From G963665925 sp050596425 (GTDB lineage: Bacteria; Bacillota; Clostridia; Peptostreptococcales; Acidaminobacteraceae): DNA of 64,000 bases. The stretch lies in assembly GCF_050596425.1 (NCBI RefSeq), contig NZ_CP192292.1:682001-746000 (forward strand), given 5' to 3'. The notes under the pieces were generated by a model. That model ran no database searches. It was given only the letters and a program-made list of their open reading frames with translations, and was not told the origin of the DNA. Both the position numbers and the translations under genes were made by a program. Below are positions 42,120-51,562 of this stretch, piece by piece (the first letter of the stretch is position 1; every line of letters begins with the position of its first letter).

Positions 42120-42219
42120 GAAAGCTCTGCTTTCATGAGGGCAAGCTTCCACAATGTATGACATTGTGCTTGATGGGAGTTTCCCATACCCTTTTAATTC
42201 TTGGGAGCGTTGCTCCCAA
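42120..42219. other. Candidate origin of transfer (oriT) with four inverted repeats
   Basis: Four successive palindromes fill the gap before mobC: GAAAGC/GCTTTC (42120-42134), CACAATGT/ACATTGTG (42150-42168), ATGGGA/TCCCAT (42173-42187) and TTGGGAGC/GCTCCCAA (42201-42219). Three of the four have three-base loops. Position directly upstream of mobC and the relaxase, dense inverted repeats and no coding capacity are what is expected of an oriT. The nick site is not identified. Confidence 0.7.
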
Positions 42220-42254
42220 ACCCTCAGTTGATTCTCATAAAGGTAGGTGGTGTT

Positions 42255-42563
42255 ATGAATAAATCTAGGCGAATCAACTTAAGAGTTACAGAAAAAGAAT
42301 ATCAAAAAATTGTAGGTGAAGCGAAAAAAGCAAATCTTAGCATTAGCAGATATGTCTCTCTGTCCGCACTGGACAAGGAGATTATTTTTTTTGAAGATAT
42401 TAAAAGAATGAATCATGAATTATCCAAAGTCGGAAATAACTTAAATCAGTTAACTGTATTAGCTCACCAAGGAAAAATTAAAGAAGTAAATCTAACGAAA
42501 ACCAGAGAAGCATTCACCGGTTTGTGGGATGAGTTATGCAAATTAGTGAAACGGAAGGGGTGA
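42255..42563 (+). CDS. mobC: MobC-like relaxosome accessory protein
   Basis: A 102-residue protein beginning with a ribbon-helix-helix (SRRINLRVTEKEYQKIVGEA), followed by the MobC motif NLNQLTVLAHQGKI. MobC proteins bind oriT and help the relaxase melt the nick region. I use the ATG at 42255, preceded by AGGTAGGTGG, since the longer frame would run into the palindromic oriT candidate. It lies directly downstream of that region and upstream of the relaxase. Confidence 0.9.
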   Translation: MNKSRRINLRVTEKEYQKIVGEAKKANLSISRYVSLSALDKEIIFFEDIKRMNHELSKVGNNLNQLTVLAHQGKIKEVNLTKTREAFTGLWDELCKLVKRKG

Positions 42564-42568
42564 AACAC

Positions 42569-42925
42569 ATGAAATATCACATTTACCAGTACGGACCCGG
42601 ATGCAAATGGATGGATAATCTACAGGAAGCTGCTGAGTATTTTAAACAATTGTCGGATGACGGTAGATATACGGCTATTGGGATTACTGAAGGAGCATAT
42701 GCAGTTGATGTTGTAATTAAGGGACAATACGCTAAAGGACAAGACTTTCTAATATCACAAGACATTAGGCAATCAAAACTTTTTGAAGAAAAACCTGAAA
42801 AGATGATTGGTGCATTATCGAATCTATATGAAGCTGTAGGTGTTAAAGCAGAAATTAGTCAAAAGATGATTGAAGACTTAAAGGATTTAGCCAATGAATT
42901 AGATCAACAGTTAGACGAGATGTAG
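42569..42925 (+). CDS. Hypothetical protein between mobC and relaxase
   Basis: A 118-residue protein starting MKYHIYQYGPGCKWMDNLQE, with a helical C-terminus (KMIEDLKDLANELDQQLDEM). GAAGGGG precedes the ATG six bases after the mobC stop, and the relaxase begins five bases after its stop. Tight packing argues for a mobilisation-related role, but no family is recognised. Confidence 0.7.
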   Translation: MKYHIYQYGPGCKWMDNLQEAAEYFKQLSDDGRYTAIGITEGAYAVDVVIKGQYAKGQDFLISQDIRQSKLFEEKPEKMIGALSNLYEAVGVKAEISQKMIEDLKDLANELDQQLDEM

Positions 42926-42930
42926 AGCTT

Positions 42931-43887
42931 ATGGCTGTTATTGAATTTATTAACGGGAAAAACAATACCCTATCAGCGCTCAAAAGAGTTCTTAAATATA
43001 TTATCAATCCGGCTAAAACAGAAGAGAATCTTAAAGGTGGTCATAATTGTGACGTTAATACGGCTTATAACGACTTCTTTATGATAAAAGAACTCAACAG
43101 TAAAACAAAAGGAAGACAATATATCCACTTTACTCAGAGCTTTGCACCATATGATAAGGTGACTCCTGAAATCGTCAAACAGATTGCTGATGAGCTGGTT
43201 CAAATGGAAGCATTTAAAGGTTTTCAGGTTGCTTATGCAGTCCATACAGATAGAGACCATCTTCACACGCATTTTGTTGTAAATACTGTTAATAAGGAGA
43301 CAGGACATAAATGGAAACAAAGTGCAGAACAGCTTCAAATGATGAAAGATTATTCCGATGAGATTTGTAGAAAATACGGATTGATTATTACTCAGGGCAA
43401 ATCAGGCAGCCATGTCAATCGGGGCGAATACCGTTCTAAAGAAAAAGGACATAGCTGGAAGTATGAACTTTATTTAGCTGTGAAAAAAGTGAAATGGATT
43501 GCCAGAAGCAAAGAAGAGTTTATAGCTAATATGAATGCATTAGGCTATCAAGTGGATTGGAGTGATACTAGAAAGTATATTACTTTTACAAATTAAGAGG
43601 GCAAAAAATGCAGAAACAGAAAGCTGTATCCTCCAGAGCATTTTACGAAAGAAGCACTGTTAAAAGCTTTTGAATTAAATAGCCAGAGGATGGATGCTAA
43701 GCTTTCTCGAAATAAAATGGAAATGCTTTTATCGGCAGTACAACTTGTCAAAATGGATGATCCATTAGATACCGGTAAGAACTATCCATTATCAACACTG
43801 GAAGGGGAAGCACTCAAAGAAAAAATTGAAGAATCAAAGAAAGGAAAAGGTCTTAACTGGGACAAAGAAAGTGAAAATAGTATGTAG
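42931..43887 (+). pseudogene. Relaxase (MobA/VirD2-type) with an in-frame TAA at codon 222
   Basis: The first 221 codons encode a relaxase domain. The histidine triad AVHTDRDHLHTHFVVN sits near residues 107-122, preceded by YIHFTQSFAPYD, and ends RKYITFTN. A TAA at 43594-43596 then interrupts an otherwise continuous frame, which resumes as EGKKCRNRKLYPPEHFTKE and runs to 43887 for another 97 codons. Relaxases of this type normally read straight through this point. A single change (for example CAA to TAA) would explain it. The truncated product keeps the catalytic region, so activity may survive; otherwise the ICE is transfer-deficient in cis. Follows the hypothetical gene by five bases. Confidence 0.85.
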
Positions 43888-43903
43888 AAAGGTGGACGAT
43901 TGA

Positions 43904-44353
43904 ATGAAAAAATTAATGGAACTCTACAATCAACTCAAACCATTGCAGGCAGATGGATTAAAAGATGGCTATCGTAAAATTTTAGAACATGATGGGCATG
44001 TTCTAGCTATGGGTAAAATGCAGGTAGGCTTTGAATTTGTGACTTGGCGATATACCTATGATGGTAACTTCGTTACATTGGGGCATTATTTTACAAGTCT
44101 TGAAGCTGCAAAAGAAGATTTTGCTAAACGAGCAGGACTTATTAATGCCAATCGGATGTTTGGCGAAACAGATTTAAAGTTAATCCATTCAAGCCTAGTG
44201 AATTATGTGGGGCTTAATGGTAACTTGAATTATAAGGACGAAAAAGCCATCGGTTCGATTCTTGAAAAAATCGAATTGATTGTCCCGGAGATTCTACGCC
44301 ATGAGAAGCTTGAAGACCTCGAAATGGTTGCTGATGACGGGATAGAACTGTGA
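43904..44353 (+). CDS. Hypothetical ICE protein
   Basis: A 149-residue soluble protein, MKKLMELYNQLKPLQADGLK at the start, with YDGNFVTLGHYFTSLEAAKEDFAKRAG in the middle (given in two parts in family style: VTLGHYFTS then AAKEDFAKR). AAAGGTGG precedes the ATG. It lies between the relaxase and coupling protein genes and is a probable transfer-region accessory. No function recognised. Confidence 0.72.
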   Translation: MKKLMELYNQLKPLQADGLKDGYRKILEHDGHVLAMGKMQVGFEFVTWRYTYDGNFVTLGHYFTSLEAAKEDFAKRAGLINANRMFGETDLKLIHSSLVNYVGLNGNLNYKDEKAIGSILEKIELIVPEILRHEKLEDLEMVADDGIEL

Positions 44354-44366
44354 GGTGATGTGAAAG

Positions 44367-46436
44367 ATGAAGTATAAACAACTGAAGCTGATGATATCAG
44401 CACTAATATTTCTTGTAGGTTTATGGATGAATATTTATTTTTCCACGAACCTACATTTTTTATTGTCAGGAAAAATGAAGGTGTTATCTTTTATCCCAAT
44501 AAAATCATGTTTTGAAAGTATGACGGCAAGTGGTCAACATTTGTCACTATTTCTTTATTTACAAGGCTTTATCCTTCTGTGCTCTATTTATTTCTATCTG
44601 GCAAATATGAAGCCCTATCAATCAGATTTAGAAGCAATTACTCCTGATATAGCAACGCCGGTTAGAGCAGGACAAATGCAATTTGGATCAGCTAGATGGC
44701 TCACAGAAGAAGAAAAAAACAAAGGCTTTAAATCTATAAAGCTTAGAAGAAACGAACTAAAAATATTAATGGAAAGGATCAGGCTGGATGAAGAAAAAGA
44801 ATACTGTTCAAAAAAAGAAAACTTATCCCAAGGAGAAACCCTTCAAAGACTATCAGAAAGAAGTAATGAAAAGTCAAATGAAAAAGACTTACCAGAAACC
44901 GATACGCAGGAATATCCGTTACCCAAGCTAAACCAAGGCGGTATCGTTGTTGGTTTTCATAAAGAGGGAGATACTGAAAAGATATTTTACATTGATGAGG
45001 ATACTCATAGTCTCTGTATTGGTGCAACACGATCAGGAAAAACAAGGTCTGTAGTGCTTCAATCTGTTGGACTACTGGGACTTTCAGCTGAAAGCTTAGT
45101 TATTAGTGATCCAAAAGGTGAAATCTTCACTTATACCTATCCCTATTTTGAAGTTCTTGGTTATGAAGTGATTTGCATTGATTTTAAAAACCCTCTAAAG
45201 AGTGATCGGTATAACTTCTTACAGCCGGTCATTGATGCCATTGATGAAAATGATATTCCTAAAGCAGTTGATGCCACATGGGATTTAACAGCTGCCCTTG
45301 TACCCGAAAATAGCCATAATGAAAAAATATGGACCAATGGAGAAGCCAGTATTATTGCAAGTGCCATTATGGCAGTCGTTTATGATAATCGCAATGGTAA
45401 AGATAGAAGATATCAGAACATGAGCAATGTTTATTTCTTCATCAGTGAGATGTGCAAAGTGGTGGATGGCGCAATGCCTATCATTAAATACATGAAGAAC
45501 ATGCCGGCACATCATCCTGCAAAAGCCTTACTTGCCATAAGTGAAGTTGCTCCAAGCAAAACTAGGGGATCATTTTATACTTCAGCACTGACAACATTAA
45601 GGCTGTTTACAAACCCACTCATTCATTCTATGTCAGAAGCCAGTGACTTTGACTTAAGGAAAATGGGAACAGACAAGCAGGTACTGTTTATTGTTCTTCC
45701 TGATGAAAAGACAACTTATTATAGTTTAGCAAGTCTCTTTGTTAATCAATGCTATATGCAACTTGTTAAAAATGCAGATGAGAGAGGTGGACGATTAAAA
45801 AGACGAGTTAACTTCATGCTTGAAGAGTTCGGTAACTTTGTTAAAATCCCCGATTTTGCAAATAAGCTGACTGTAGGTGGTGGTAGAGGCATTCGCTTTA
45901 ATTTATTCCTTCAAAGTTTTATGCAATTAGATGAGAAGTATGGTAAAGAAGTCGCTGGAACGATTAAATCTAACTGTGAAACTTGGCTTTATCTTCAGGC
46001 AGATGATTTGGGAACTTTGGATGAAATATCCAAGAAGCTGGGGAATTACACTGTATCTACCTATTCTTTAAGTTCATCTCATGGTAAATATTCTAATCCA
46101 TCAAGTTCCCATAGCGTTAATCTGACCCACCGAGCCTTATTAACGGTGGATGAGATCAGACGAATCAATAGACCATATACATTAATCACTTCGAGAAATC
46201 ACCCGGCAATGATGCAAATGCCAGATTTATCGGAGTGGTTTTTTAATACCCTCTTTGGACTTGGAGACAAAGAACATAACAGAAAGGTGCGTGAAAAAAG
46301 AGAAGGAAAACGAGATCAGAGAAAATCTCCTAATGCCATTGATACATGGAACATTTGGGAGTATTACACCCAAGAAGAAAAATCGAATTTTGTTTATAAG
46401 CGAAATATGAAAGGCGGTGAACAAGGTGAAACTTAA
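44367..46436 (+). CDS. VirD4/TraG-type coupling protein
   Basis: A 689-residue type IV coupling protein. Two N-terminal membrane segments (residues ~8-30 and ~65-85) precede a charged linker. Walker A is CIGATRSGKTRS near residue 215, followed by LVISDPKGEIF. Walker B is NFMLEEFGNFVKIPDF near 485, then VGGGRGIRFNLFLQS. It pumps or hands the relaxase-DNA complex to the envelope channel. The length and motif set are usual for Firmicutes TraG. The insert at residues ~130-185 (Glu and Lys rich) is longer than in many homologues. Next gene overlaps its 3' end by 20 bases. Confidence 0.96.
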   Translation: MKYKQLKLMISALIFLVGLWMNIYFSTNLHFLLSGKMKVLSFIPIKSCFESMTASGQHLSLFLYLQGFILLCSIYFYLANMKPYQSDLEAITPDIATPVRAGQMQFGSARWLTEEEKNKGFKSIKLRRNELKILMERIRLDEEKEYCSKKENLSQGETLQRLSERSNEKSNEKDLPETDTQEYPLPKLNQGGIVVGFHKEGDTEKIFYIDEDTHSLCIGATRSGKTRSVVLQSVGLLGLSAESLVISDPKGEIFTYTYPYFEVLGYEVICIDFKNPLKSDRYNFLQPVIDAIDENDIPKAVDATWDLTAALVPENSHNEKIWTNGEASIIASAIMAVVYDNRNGKDRRYQNMSNVYFFISEMCKVVDGAMPIIKYMKNMPAHHPAKALLAISEVAPSKTRGSFYTSALTTLRLFTNPLIHSMSEASDFDLRKMGTDKQVLFIVLPDEKTTYYSLASLFVNQCYMQLVKNADERGGRLKRRVNFMLEEFGNFVKIPDFANKLTVGGGRGIRFNLFLQSFMQLDEKYGKEVAGTIKSNCETWLYLQADDLGTLDEISKKLGNYTVSTYSLSSSHGKYSNPSSSHSVNLTHRALLTVDEIRRINRPYTLITSRNHPAMMQMPDLSEWFFNTLFGLGDKEHNRKVREKREGKRDQRKSPNAIDTWNIWEYYTQEEKSNFVYKRNMKGGEQGET

Positions 46437-46773
46437 ATCACTAAAAATGAAAGCAAGAAATGCTTTAAAGACAATCTTTGGAACACTGGTCGTAATAATG
46501 ATATCAACGGTTCCAGTTATGGCGGATACGGTTCAAGACAGTCAAATTGTCAAAGGCACTGAAAAATTGATTCAAGATGTAACGACATGGCTAATGGTTT
46601 TAGCTCCCATTGTCGGTGTTTTGCTGATTATTTATTTCTTCATCAGAAGGAGTGCAGCAGATGAAATCGATCAGAAGAAATGGAACAACCGTATTGTAAC
46701 GGTAATTGTTTCAGTTATAGGAGCAGTTCTAGCTTCTGCAACACTTAATCTGATTATTGGTTACTACGTTTAA
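46417..46773 (+). CDS. VirB2/TrbC-like membrane subunit
   Basis: A 118-residue small membrane protein. An N-terminal signal-like segment (TLVVIMISTVPVMADT, cleavage after ADT or MAD) is followed by two hydrophobic helices (WLMVLAPIVGVLLIIYFF and VTVIVSVIGAVLASATLNLI). This is the pilin-like plan of VirB2/TrbC and the clostridial Maff2-type subunits. A GTG at 46417 overlaps the coupling protein gene; GTG at 46426 is an alternative. It is probably a membrane-embedded channel or pilus component. Confidence 0.75.
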   Translation: MNKVKLKSLKMKARNALKTIFGTLVVIMISTVPVMADTVQDSQIVKGTEKLIQDVTTWLMVLAPIVGVLLIIYFFIRRSAADEIDQKKWNNRIVTVIVSVIGAVLASATLNLIIGYYV

Positions 46774-46831
46774 TCATGGGCAAGTCCCGATTAAAAATAA
46801 AAAACAAATTTAAACTTACGGAGGTAATGAA

Positions 46832-47062
46832 ATGAGAAAGTTAATGAACAAAGCACAAATGGAAATGGCAAAAGTAATGGTTAAAGGAAGAGCAATTCTT
46901 GCGGGAAATAGTGGTGAAGGAATGGTTGATTCGGCGGTCAAAATTTTGATCTCGATTGTCATTGGCGCATTGCTATTAGCGGGTTTGTACGCACTTTTTG
47001 GTGACGTGATTTTGCCAACTTTGCAAGAGCGTATTGAAGAAATGTTTAACTTTGCAGGATAA
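46832..47062 (+). CDS. Flp/pilin-like small membrane protein (major pilin candidate)
   Basis: A 76-residue protein. A short basic N-terminus is followed by the SGEGMVDSAVKI segment, similar in plan to the class III prepilin cleavage region (G-x4-E-Y type), and by a long hydrophobic stretch (LISIVIGALLLAGLYALF). It ends with a short amphipathic tail. With a prepilin peptidase in the same operon, it is the best candidate for the structural pilin. A GGAGG site precedes it. Presence of Glu five residues after Gly is approximate, so the cleavage point is inferred. Confidence 0.7.
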   Translation: MRKLMNKAQMEMAKVMVKGRAILAGNSGEGMVDSAVKILISIVIGALLLAGLYALFGDVILPTLQERIEEMFNFAG

Positions 47063-47072
47063 AAGGAGAGAG

Positions 47073-50000
47073 ATGACAATGAATAAAAATAAAAGGCAGT
47101 GGTTAAGTTTTATTTTAGTTTTAAGTATATTATTATCCAACTTTTCAGGGTTGGTTTATGCAACAGAAAGTTCTTTCGCTGACGCAAGAGGGCATTGGGC
47201 AGAGGACGTCATAAATCGACTCACAGAAAAAGGTATCGTTCATGGATATCCGGATGGGCTGTGTCATCCGGATTCAATGATTACAAGAGCAGAGTTCTCT
47301 GCTCTTGTTGCACGAGTAACGAAGCTTCAGCCTAAGGATAAAGAGGTTGATTTTACAGGCTTTGAAGATATCCAAGGAAATTTTGCTCAAGAAGACATTG
47401 AAAGGCTTGTCGACGCAGGGATTATCCTTCAAGAAGAATATGGGCAGTACTATTATCCAAATACGCCGATTACTCGAATAGAAATCATAAGAATGATGGT
47501 TCGTTCCATTAATGAACATTCTCATGATGAAAATTTCACAGAGGATGCAAATTTTACGGATATAGCTGATGTATCTAAAGAGGACCTAGAATATATTTAT
47601 CACGGTAAACAACATGGAATTATTTCAGGATATCCGGATGGAACGGTTCGACCTGAGGGAAAAGCTACTCGTGCAGAAGCCTTTTCCATGCTTGATCGGC
47701 TGTTTAAAATCAAAAATGAGATGGAGCAGACACAAGAGGAAGTGACGGATGAGGTAGAACTTATTGATGAAACTAAAGAACATGAGCAGACATCGGGGCA
47801 TCGTCCATCACGTGTTCCGGCACCACAGTATCACTTTGAAGTTCCTAAAACGGCATATGTCGATGAGGAAATAAGCATTGTGCCAGAGAGCCGTTATGTC
47901 AAATCTGTTAAATGGACTGTTAGCAAAAATAATATTCCTATTGGACTTAACACAGCTATCGAAGGAGAGTTAACAGCTGATGGTGGTTTGGTTAAAATCA
48001 AATCCATGGGTAGCTATACACTGATGGCAACAGCGATGAATAGTCGAGGAAGAACGGTAACCCATGAGCAGACAATAACAGTCTATCCCAATATTACAAC
48101 AGAATTAGATTTACTAGAAAAAGCGCATACGGATACATCGGTTATTGTTGATTTGATAACCGAAAATCTTGGAGAAAAAGATCTTGAGTGGTCGATTAAA
48201 CAAGATGATAAAGTTATTGAGATGGACTCAGCTTTTACAGGAGAATTGTCAAATGAAGGTGGTACTGTACAATTCAAAAGTCAAGGGACTTATGAATTGA
48301 TAGCAACCATTGAAGATGACTTGGGAAAGGTTATTACTGCATCGGATACAATCAACATTTATCCTGTAGCAAAAATTAACCTAGAGATGGAATCAATTAC
48401 ACATTCGGATAGACCAATCACCATCAAAACGGAAACAGAAAATATAGGAGACATGGAGCTTCAATGGACTCTGGCACGAAATGGTGAGGATATTCCGATT
48501 GTTGATTTTATTGAGGGTGAAATTACTGCAGGAAAACAAAGGATTCGTTTTAAAGAAAAAGGCGTCTATAACTTAACAGCTTCGGCTACCGATGAAACCG
48601 GTCGAGTCTTTACAGATAGTACTTCCGTTATGGTATATCCTGTAGGCTCTGCCGGTTTTTATTTGCCTGAACTATTTCATACAGATGATACGGTAACCGT
48701 TGAAGCGACTTTTAATGAAATTGGAGAACATCGTGCAGATTGGACCTTACTTAAAGATGGCGAACCAGTCGAGATTTCCAAGGTTACAACCGGACAATTA
48801 ACGAATCAAGGTGGTGAATTACGTTTTAAACATAAAGGACAGTACATTTTAAGAGCGTCTTTCACTGATGATGGTGGAAGGAGCTATAGTTATGAGCAAA
48901 CATTCAAGGTATATCCGGTACCTACTATAACGTATTCACTTCCTGAATACGCTCATACGGATACAGACATAAAGGTAGATGCAAATAGTACCGAGATCAA
49001 TGACTTGACCGTTGAGTGGTTGCTTGATAATACCTTTGGATTTCAAGATTGGTCTACTTATGTTGATGGCACACTAAATAATGATGGAGGAACCATTCAA
49101 TTTAAAAGAGCAGGCATCTATGAACTGGTCGCACGAATAATTGATGAAACCGGTCGTGTATTCTTATTTGAACCAGGAGATAGGACAGAGGTGTTACCGG
49201 TCTTAAATATCGATTTTGAACTTCCTAAGCTTGCCTATACGGACAGCACAATGGATATAAGAACACATGGTAACAATAGTGTTCTTCCTGTTGAATGGAA
49301 GATAACAAAAGATGGCGAAGAAATTTCTATGAATAAAGCCATTTTGGGTGAACTGAATGCTTATGGTGGTAAAATAACCTTTCTTAATGCGGGAGACTAT
49401 GTTTTAACAGCAACGATAACAGATTTTCTTGGTCGAAGTTTTTCCCATAGTCAAGAAATAAGTATCCATCCAGTTATTCAGTATACGTTTACGATGCCTG
49501 AATCCATACATTTCGGAAAGACATTTGAGGTGGAAACGAGATCGTTAAACCTTGATGAAAATCAAGTGAAATGGACATTAGAAAAAACTGAAGAATCAGT
49601 TGAGTTTGAAGGAGAACTCACAAATGATGGAGGAGAAATAGCAATCCGAGATACCGGAGAATTTGTTCTTACAGCAACAATTATTGACCCTTACGGTCGA
49701 ATGTATCAATCATCTGAGGGGATTGAAGTGACGAACACAGCACCGGAAGTCACTTTATCAGCAGTACCAACTCGAACAGCTAAGGAAGGAAAATTCTTCG
49801 TCAACATTGAAGCCAAAGCAACAGATGCCGATGGTGATGCAACAACGTTAGAATACGAAGGAAGAATGGCGGATGATTACTATGAAGTTGACACCCATAC
49901 AATAAGAGTTCGTGCAAGAGATGAGGCTGGGTTCTATTCTCCGTGGTTGGAAAAGAGCTTTACAGTAGTAAATGCATCGCCAACAGTAACATTAAAAGTA

Positions 50001-51494
50001 ACGCAAAGCAGAACCACTAAAGATGGTAAGTTCTTGGTTGAAGTTGAAGCATCAGCAACAGATGATGATGGTGATCAGACAACATTAGAATACGATGGAA
50101 GAACTCCTGACGATTACTATGAAGTTGGTAATCACGTGATACGGGTAAGAGCAAAAGATGAGGCTGGCTTCTATTCTCCGTGGTTAGAACAGAGCTTTAC
50201 AGTAGTAAATGCAGCGCCAACATTTACGTTAACAGCGACTCAAACAAGAACCACTAAAGATGGTAAGTTCTTGGTTGAAGTTGAAGCTTCAGCAACAGAT
50301 GCCGATGGCGATGCAACAACGTTAGAATACGAAGGAAGAACGGAGGATGATTACTACGAAGTAGGAGATCACATTATACGAGTAAGAGTAAAAGATGAGG
50401 CTGGCTTCTATTCTCCGTGGTTAGAAAAGAGTTTTACAGTAGTAAATGCAGCACCAACAGTTACATTAACAGCGACCCAAACAAGAACCATTAAGAATGG
50501 TAAGTTCTTGGTTAATATTCAAGCCGAAGCTACAGATGCTGATGGTGATACAACAACGTTAGAATATGAAGGAAGAACTCCTGGTGATTACTATGAAGTA
50601 GGCGATCACATTATACGGGTAAGAGCAAAAGATGAGGCAGGGTTCTATTCTCCATGGTTGGAAAAGAACTTTACTGTAGTAAATGCAGCGCCAATAGTAA
50701 CACTAACAGCAACGCCAACTAGAACCATTAAGAATGGTAAATTCTTGGTCAATGTTCAAGCCGGAGCGACAGATGCTGATGGTGATCAGACAACATTAGA
50801 ATATGAAGGAAGAACGCCGGACGATTACTATGCAGTCGGTACTCATACGATAAGAGTTCGAGCAAAAGACGAAGCCGGAGCTTATTCACCATGGTTGGCA
50901 AAAAACTTTACTGTAACAAACTCAGCGCCGACAGCGCCGGTCATCAGTCGATCACCAAGCGGTAACAGCGTTTCACCGGGGACACCAGTCACCATTACAG
51001 CCCTAAGTACAGATCCTGACGGAGACTCGATTTCCTATATTTGGGATGGTCGTAGTTCAGAAACACAGACATATCCTCGTGGGAAAAATGTTGTTCGTGT
51101 GAAGGCAGTCGATGCTGCCGGAGCTGAATCACCTTGGGCAGCCATTGTCTTTTTCGTGGCTGATGCAAATGGTGGCGGAGGAATGACTTTGACCGGTCCG
51201 GATTCTGTTATTTTAGAAGAAGGTCTGGAAGGGGCGACAATTACTGAATATACCTTTACCGTTCCTCCAGTATCCGGTCATAGCGGAAGTGATTTTGGTC
51301 GTGTACGAGGATATAATGTAAAAACAAAACAATGGGATCAGCTTGACTATGAAACAACCAAGAATGGTATTACATTCAGCAGAACATTGAGTTCAGGGGT
51401 TTATTCCCAACTAGAATTCTATTACTATACCAATCACAATTGCATGTACAACAAATCAAATATCACCTATTCAGTAAAGTATCACTTTGAGTAG
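47073..51494 (+). CDS. SLH-anchored repeat surface protein of the transfer region
   Basis: A 1473-residue exported protein. Signal peptide residues 1-32 (FILVLSILLSNFSGLVYA). Three SLH domains follow at ~35-80, ~95-145 and ~160-215 (RGHWAEDVINRL, ITRAEFSALVA, YPDGTVRPEGKATRAEAFS), which bind cell-wall polysaccharide. Seven ~88-residue Ig-like repeats (YxLPExxHTDxxxxV, GGxxxFKxxGxYxLxA) run to about residue 885. Five nearly identical 79-residue repeats (TDADGDATTLEYEGR, DEAGFYSPWLEKSF) and one diverged copy follow. A unique C-terminal domain closes. It is probably a mating adhesin or surface scaffold. Start ATG has AAAAGGAGAG. Confidence 0.9.
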   Translation: MTMNKNKRQWLSFILVLSILLSNFSGLVYATESSFADARGHWAEDVINRLTEKGIVHGYPDGLCHPDSMITRAEFSALVARVTKLQPKDKEVDFTGFEDIQGNFAQEDIERLVDAGIILQEEYGQYYYPNTPITRIEIIRMMVRSINEHSHDENFTEDANFTDIADVSKEDLEYIYHGKQHGIISGYPDGTVRPEGKATRAEAFSMLDRLFKIKNEMEQTQEEVTDEVELIDETKEHEQTSGHRPSRVPAPQYHFEVPKTAYVDEEISIVPESRYVKSVKWTVSKNNIPIGLNTAIEGELTADGGLVKIKSMGSYTLMATAMNSRGRTVTHEQTITVYPNITTELDLLEKAHTDTSVIVDLITENLGEKDLEWSIKQDDKVIEMDSAFTGELSNEGGTVQFKSQGTYELIATIEDDLGKVITASDTINIYPVAKINLEMESITHSDRPITIKTETENIGDMELQWTLARNGEDIPIVDFIEGEITAGKQRIRFKEKGVYNLTASATDETGRVFTDSTSVMVYPVGSAGFYLPELFHTDDTVTVEATFNEIGEHRADWTLLKDGEPVEISKVTTGQLTNQGGELRFKHKGQYILRASFTDDGGRSYSYEQTFKVYPVPTITYSLPEYAHTDTDIKVDANSTEINDLTVEWLLDNTFGFQDWSTYVDGTLNNDGGTIQFKRAGIYELVARIIDETGRVFLFEPGDRTEVLPVLNIDFELPKLAYTDSTMDIRTHGNNSVLPVEWKITKDGEEISMNKAILGELNAYGGKITFLNAGDYVLTATITDFLGRSFSHSQEISIHPVIQYTFTMPESIHFGKTFEVETRSLNLDENQVKWTLEKTEESVEFEGELTNDGGEIAIRDTGEFVLTATIIDPYGRMYQSSEGIEVTNTAPEVTLSAVPTRTAKEGKFFVNIEAKATDADGDATTLEYEGRMADDYYEVDTHTIRVRARDEAGFYSPWLEKSFTVVNASPTVTLKVTQSRTTKDGKFLVEVEASATDDDGDQTTLEYDGRTPDDYYEVGNHVIRVRAKDEAGFYSPWLEQSFTVVNAAPTFTLTATQTRTTKDGKFLVEVEASATDADGDATTLEYEGRTEDDYYEVGDHIIRVRVKDEAGFYSPWLEKSFTVVNAAPTVTLTATQTRTIKNGKFLVNIQAEATDADGDTTTLEYEGRTPGDYYEVGDHIIRVRAKDEAGFYSPWLEKNFTVVNAAPIVTLTATPTRTIKNGKFLVNVQAGATDADGDQTTLEYEGRTPDDYYAVGTHTIRVRAKDEAGAYSPWLAKNFTVTNSAPTAPVISRSPSGNSVSPGTPVTITALSTDPDGDSISYIWDGRSSETQTYPRGKNVVRVKAVDAAGAESPWAAIVFFVADANGGGGMTLTGPDSVILEEGLEGATITEYTFTVPPVSGHSGSDFGRVRGYNVKTKQWDQLDYETTKNGITFSRTLSSGVYSQLEFYYYTNHNCMYNKSNITYSVKYHFE
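49734..50918 (+). repeat. Five 237-bp tandem repeats in the surface protein gene
   Basis: Repeat starts are spaced by exactly 237 bases (49734, 49971, 50208, 50445, 50682), each encoding 79 residues beginning N-A-x-P. Bases are highly conserved between copies, including synonymous sites, which suggests recent duplication or gene conversion. A sixth degenerate copy follows at 50919. Confidence 0.9.
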
Positions 51495-51562
51495 AAAGAA
51501 AATATCAAGAAAGTGGCTTAAGTTATTCTTAGGCCACTCTTTCTGAAAGGAGGTCGGAAGCG

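Noticed and set aside
49734..50918. CRISPR or phage tail repeat array
   Set aside because: The 237-base units are coding and in frame with the SLH surface protein.
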